A DNA stretch of 64,000 nt from Theileria orientalis strain Shintoku (taxonomy: Eukaryota > Apicomplexa > Aconoidasida > Piroplasmida > Theileriidae), in assembly GCF_000740895.1 (NCBI RefSeq), contig NC_025260.1, forward strand, positions 186,001 through 250,000, in the 5' to 3' direction. The position numbers and the translations under genes were made by a program. Of the stretch, positions 60,248 through 64,000 are shown piece after piece; position 1 is the stretch's first letter; every line of letters starts with the position of its first letter. The notes beneath the pieces are model-generated. The model was not told the DNA's origin and did no database searches. It saw nothing but the letters and a program-made list of their open reading frames with translations.

Positions 60248-61640
60248 ATGAGACATTTTACTATTCTAACATATGTATTCTTAATTTTTAACCTCAATTC
60301 TAATCCTTCTTTCTCTTATATCGCAAACACACCTCATTTTAAAGCACATGGGACTTTATGTAACATTAAAGGAGCTAGGTGTTCCAAGGGTTCAAAAACA
60401 CACTTTTCCCTGTCATCAAACGGTGAAGGCAGCGAATATTTCGAACACATTCCCGTTCTGCTCAGTGAATCCATGGAATACCTCATCACTGATCCCAAAG
60501 GACTTTATTTGGATGTAACTTTGGGTTACGGAGGCCACACTCAGGAGATTCTAAATCGCTTGGATAAAAAGGTTGCTACTCAACGATAATAAATTAACTC
60601 AGGGGAGGGTTGTTGCAATCGACAGGGACCCGGAGTCGGTTCATTTTAACCAAAGAAGACTGAAAAACTATATAGACGAATCACGGTTGTCACTATTCAT
60701 TGGTAAATTCTCGGACCTACTCTACCTTTTAAAATCGCAAAACCTTCCCACGCAAGGCTATGCTGGGTTTGTGCCCTGTGGAGATATTTGTTTTTAGAAT
60801 TATCGCAGATTTGGGTCTATCTACTCACCAGTTAGAGAAGGCTGGGCGCGGATTCAGCTACCTGAAAGACGGGCCGCTGGACATGAGGATGTCGAGTCCT
60901 CTGAATGACCCGTTCAACCCGAGTTACAGCATAGACATCAAAGCTTCTGCCAACACGGCATATCAGGTACGCGCACCAGCTCACCCACTTACCTGTTACT
61001 CACTGTTTAGCTGATAAACAAGTGTGACGAGTCTACGCTGAAGAAGATATTGAATGAGTATGGAGAGGAGCCCAGGTCTACCTCAATAGCTAAGTCGATT
61101 GTGGAGGTACTTTCTACGAAATAAGACTCCAATATAATATATTAACAGAAAAGGAGGGTCTCTGGAGAAATCACAACCACCCAGATGCTCTCAAATGTAA
61201 TTATATCATCGTTGCCCCTGTTCAATAAGAATAAGATGAAGACGCTATCTCGGGTTTTTCAGGTACCCTGCCCACGAGTCATTAAATTTAGGCCCTGAGG
61301 ATCAAGGTCAATGATGAATTGAATGAACTCAGCTCCCTTCTGAACATGGTTCCACAGCTTCTGAAACATAACGGCAGACTCGTGTGCATATCCTACCACT
61401 CTCTCGAGGACAGGATTGTCAAGAACGCCTTTGTGAACCTGAGGAACTTCTCCAGTCCCAAGTTCAACATTCTCACCAAGGTTCGTTTTACTCAATTATT
61501 CGGAGTATTAATCTGATTTAGAAGTGTGTTAGGCCCACGGCCGAGGAGATCGCTGCAAACGTTAGGTAGGCTTGTGTATTTTATTTAATGTGCATAGGTC
61601 TCGGTCAGCTAAATTACGGTGTATTGAGAGGATGCGCTAG
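60248..61640 (+). CDS. rsmH: 16S rRNA m4C methyltransferase RsmH (MraW), predicted organellar (apicoplast)
   Basis: Eight exons (60248-60571, 60603-60766, 60798-60966, 61011-61106, 61149-61262, 61292-61480, 61522-61565, 61598-61640) join in frame to 380 residues. Class I methyltransferase motifs: [46 protein letters not shown], and the family-specific [17 protein letters not shown], ending in RSRSAKLR as bacterial RsmH does. It N4-methylates the P-site cytosine (C1402 in E. coli) of small-subunit rRNA. The start [23 protein letters not shown] is a signal peptide followed by a basic/serine stretch, the bipartite layout of apicoplast proteins; mitochondrial import is the alternative. Its stop codon overlaps that of the convergent parvulin gene. 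Confidence 0.92.
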
Positions 61641-61987
61641 GAGATCCTATAAATAAGATGCACTCCCGAATCGGTTTCCACCAGGTCGCTAATTTCGTTC
61701 ACTCTCAGCTTGAATGACGCCTCCGTAAACGGCTTCTGCATGGTGTTTCTATCGAAAAATCCCAGGTCGCCTCCGTTCTTTGCGCTTGAGCACTCGGACT
61801 TGGCTGTCGCCAGCCTCCTGAACTCGTGGTCCGGTCTGTCTGACTTCCTCAGAGCCTCCAGGAGGCTGCGCAGCTCCGCCACTGCCTCCTCCTTCGTCCT
61901 CGTCACGCGTTCCCCCGTGTTCCTGTTTACTGGGTTCCTCGAGTCCCGGTGCTTGAGAAGCAAATGGGCGCACCTCACCTTGTCCAT
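61637..61987 (-). CDS. PIN1: Parvulin-type peptidyl-prolyl isomerase (Pin1-like, no WW domain)
   Basis: A single frame of 116 residues. The complete parvulin fold is visible: [18 protein letters not shown], a basic loop with R-x(2)-R/K typical of phospho-specific Pin1 enzymes, the helix [57 protein letters not shown] and DSGVHLIYR. Catalytic-site residues (the H in CAHLL, C in SECSS, M/F and the late H in GVHLI) are in place. It isomerises pSer/Thr-Pro bonds. Like plant Pin1 it lacks the WW domain. T. annulata secretes a Pin1 homologue that acts in the host cell; here I see no signal peptide at the ATG at 61987. The 3' end shares four bases (CTAG) with RsmH. Confidence 0.93.
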   Translation of the reverse strand: MDKVRCAHLLLKHRDSRNPVNRNTGERVTRTKEEAVAELRSLLEALRKSDRPDHEFRRLATAKSECSSAKNGGDLGFFDRNTMQKPFTEASFKLRVNEISDLVETDSGVHLIYRIS

Positions 61988-62342
61988 TCGGTATCAGTTC
62001 GTGTTTATATACTAATTATACAGAAAAATTTTACTTATTTTTACAAGGGGCCTGTTTTCTGGCGCGAATTCTGCCTGCGTATCCAGATTTTATTTTCACG
62101 TAATCGGTTCCGTTCAACAGCCTCCTTCTCCTGTTAGATAGATAGCGAAATGATGCAAAACTCCATGGAAATTTTGCTAACAAACGAAACATGAATTTTG
62201 TGGATTTAATGGAACATTTGATGGAAATATATTGTGTACAGTCACATATGTGTGGTAGGATTCCACTGACGGTTGCCTCACCGATACAATATACTTAATT
62301 CTGATGTGTATGTGAAATTGAATTGCAAACATTTAGCTAATA
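61988..62342. promoter_or_regulatory. Divergent intergenic region PIN1 / TAP42
   Basis: 355 bases between head-to-head genes; AT-rich with no recognisable RNA gene or repeat. A short upstream exon for the PIN1-like gene, for example one carrying a signal peptide, cannot be excluded. Confidence 0.35.
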
Positions 62343-63981
62343 ATGGAATTTGAGGATTCCGGGTCCGATGTTTATATTTTAGATAAGTTGTTTAATAAAT
62401 CTTTTTCCCAGTACTGGACTTTATTTTGGAAAGACTACGATTTTTACAAGTACAAATCAGTGAAAGCGGAACTGGAGAGTGCTTTGAAGCTGTTTCCAGA
62501 TGCTTCTTTTGTAGAATTGTTCTATTCTGCTCGAGGTAACTATTCTCAGTCATCTCCGTTAATAAATAAATGTAGATAGTTCGAGGCAAAGAAACTATGA
62601 CGACGAGTCAGAATTTTCAAAGAGCATAGAGAAGGATAGGCTGAACAAGTTGAACGTGATCAACGAGCTCCAACAGTCCTTTGAACTCCTGACCATGGCC
62701 TCGGAGTCCATGGGCTTCACCTCCGTAAACGAGGACTTGGACGAAGTGCACTCGGAATATGTAAAATACCTAATGCTTCCGTATTTGATAGCTCACGTGA
62801 TGGTTGAAAAGCCCGATTTGTCAAACAGGTTCGAGATTCTGAAGAAAGTGGAGGTACCGGTCGAATTCGTTCATAAATTTCAGATTTTTTTGAACCAGTT
62901 CATGAACATGATGTCGAGGTTGAAGATACTGAGGAGGGAGGAGCTGGAGGTTTGGGAAGAGAAGAGGCCCAAAAACACCTCTCACGACGCTCGTGACCTC
63001 AGGGTGAACCAGGCCTCCTTTGAACGGGACCTTAAAAAATCAGTTTCCCAAGTGTTCGCCTCGTCAGGATCCGTGGAACAGTTTCTGCAATTCGTTTGTC
63101 TCCATTTACTCCTACGATTTATTACCTTAAAACGCTATCTAATTGACTCACTATCTGTAGAATAAACTTGATAAGTCTACCAACGAAGAGGTTTATCGCA
63201 ATACTATTTTGGATATTTTAAAGCTTTTTTCAATTCAGTCCATAAACCACCTGAACTCGATTAAAATGGAAATGCCTTTTCTGGAGCTACGGGAGAAAAA
63301 CAGAATTGCGTTTTCCGAAGGTACTGTATCTTCTTACTGACATTTGATCCTATCCCTTTCTTACCCCTGTGGCTGCCACTTAAATCAGAATTGTGCAGAT
63401 AAAGTTGAGAGCAGTGCTCCCCCCGGCAAGCCTTGGTTTTTACACATAGACAACAACTCTAAGGTAATATAGCACACATTCTTTAAGACTACTTCAGCTT
63501 GACCCTTCTCTGGTTCAGACCCTGTATAGAAAGATGGTATTTCTTCCTGGCCACAGTATGTCTATTTAAAATCATCGTTTCTTTAGACCTGCCCACTATT
63601 TCCCTTGACGAGTGTGCTCGCATTGAAATGGAGATGGACGTGTACGTTGCACTCTCATCAGTGTTTTCAGTAAAACCATTGGATGCAAGGGCGTAGAAGT
63701 CAAGAGAAAGGACAGTGCCGATCTACTGGAGGACGAACTCGACGAGCAGGTATCCTTGCACACATCTACGTACCGTGTTTACGTTTACCCGTATTCACTC
63801 ATCCTTCCTCATTGTTACTTATGTATTAACGTCCTCGTATCTTTCTCAATCTCATATGACACCATTCGCTCTTTAGGAGTCTGAGAAGTCCAGTGTGTGC
63901 ACTGACGACGCCAGGGAGTGGGACGACTGGAAGGACGATCACCCCAAAGGCCAGGGCAACAAGGACGTCAACATCGGATAA
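62343..63981 (+). CDS. TAP42: PP2A regulatory protein TAP42/IGBP1 (alpha4)
   Basis: Eight exons, beginning 62343-62535, 62576-63093, 63161-63320 and 63399-63463, followed by four more, ending at 63981; roughly 400 residues. The N-terminal helical domain reads LMLPYLIAHVMVEKPDLSNR with the arginine/lysine-rich surface used for PP2A binding, and IQSINHLNSIKMEMPFLELR follows. The mid-region LPTISLDECARIEMEMD and the conserved C-terminal end DDWKDDHPKGQGNKDVNIG match TAP42/alpha4. The protein binds PP2A-type catalytic subunits and in yeast acts downstream of TOR. The tail is the best-conserved landmark of the family. Coding G+C rises toward the 3' end. The window ends 19 bases after the stop codon. 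Confidence 0.9.
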
Positions 63982-64000
63982 TTTTAAAAAAGCGGACTTT

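Overview
The window reads as nuclear chromosome of a piroplasm (Apicomplexa), most likely Theileria and plausibly the T. orientalis group. Reasons: tightly packed genes with many very short AT-rich GT..AG introns; a nuclear-encoded cox2a (cox2 split between two nuclear genes); a class I fructose-bisphosphate aldolase; an IMC sub-compartment (ISP-like) protein; a secreted repeat protein with a FAINT-like region; and a large single-exon ABCC-type transporter in a repeat context that suggests a gene family. The species assignment is inference. Exon borders were read by hand from splice consensus, phase and protein family match, and should be good to about a base.

Layout, left to right: 3' end of SYF1 (1-442, +); COG5-like Golgi tether (632-3133, -); polynucleotide kinase 3'-phosphatase (3350-4993, +, nine exons); a giant armadillo-type protein of about 2,650 residues assembled from six exons (5167-13749, -); cox2a (14300-15109, -) divergent from a mitochondrial IscX (15558-16016, +); a GPI-type surface protein with 26-residue repeats (16156-17265, -); a Use1-like SNARE (17524-18437, -); an unrecognised four-span membrane protein in seven tiny exons (18524-19433, -); a Met/Pro/Gln-rich protein (19488-21584, -); SEC24 in twelve exons, two of whose introns are filled with minisatellites (21944-26523, -); PRMT5 (27157-29307, +); aldolase (29751-30893, +); prefoldin 5 (31043-31741, +); a degenerate DEAH-helicase-like protein (32055-34672, +); COX11 (34766-35927, +); a longin-type SNARE (36163-37295, -); a mitochondrial-type hypothetical protein (37541-39474, -); KIN17 (39909-41476, +); mitochondrial ribosomal protein uL22m (41650-43024, -); an ISP-like protein (43156-43848, -); TRAPPC12 (44081-45409, -); a Spen/SPOC RNA-binding protein (45864-48744, +); an ABCC-type transporter (49134-53666, -); a 1,388-residue unrecognised protein (54999-59165, -); proteasome assembly chaperone 4 (59605-60085, -); RsmH methyltransferase (60248-61640, +); parvulin PPIase (61637-61987, -); TAP42/IGBP1 (62343-63981, +).

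There is no operon logic, as expected for a eukaryote, but themes recur. Membrane trafficking is represented by COG5, Use1, SEC24, a longin SNARE and TRAPPC12. Mitochondrial respiration and biogenesis are represented by cox2a, IscX, COX11, uL22m and probably the 587-residue protein. RNA processing is represented by SYF1, KIN17, PRMT5, the SPOC protein and the pseudo-helicase. Several genes consist of exons too short to be seen as open frames and were recovered only by chaining splice sites.

The most noteworthy signals are the DEAH-like protein that has lost every catalytic motif; paired flanking repeats around the ABC gene, with a second gene-less copy of the pair just beyond it that looks like the footprint of a deleted tandem copy; the two SEC24 introns made of 22-bp and 31-bp tandem repeats; an apparent 16-nt intron in uL22m; and a mitochondrial IscX in a eukaryote.
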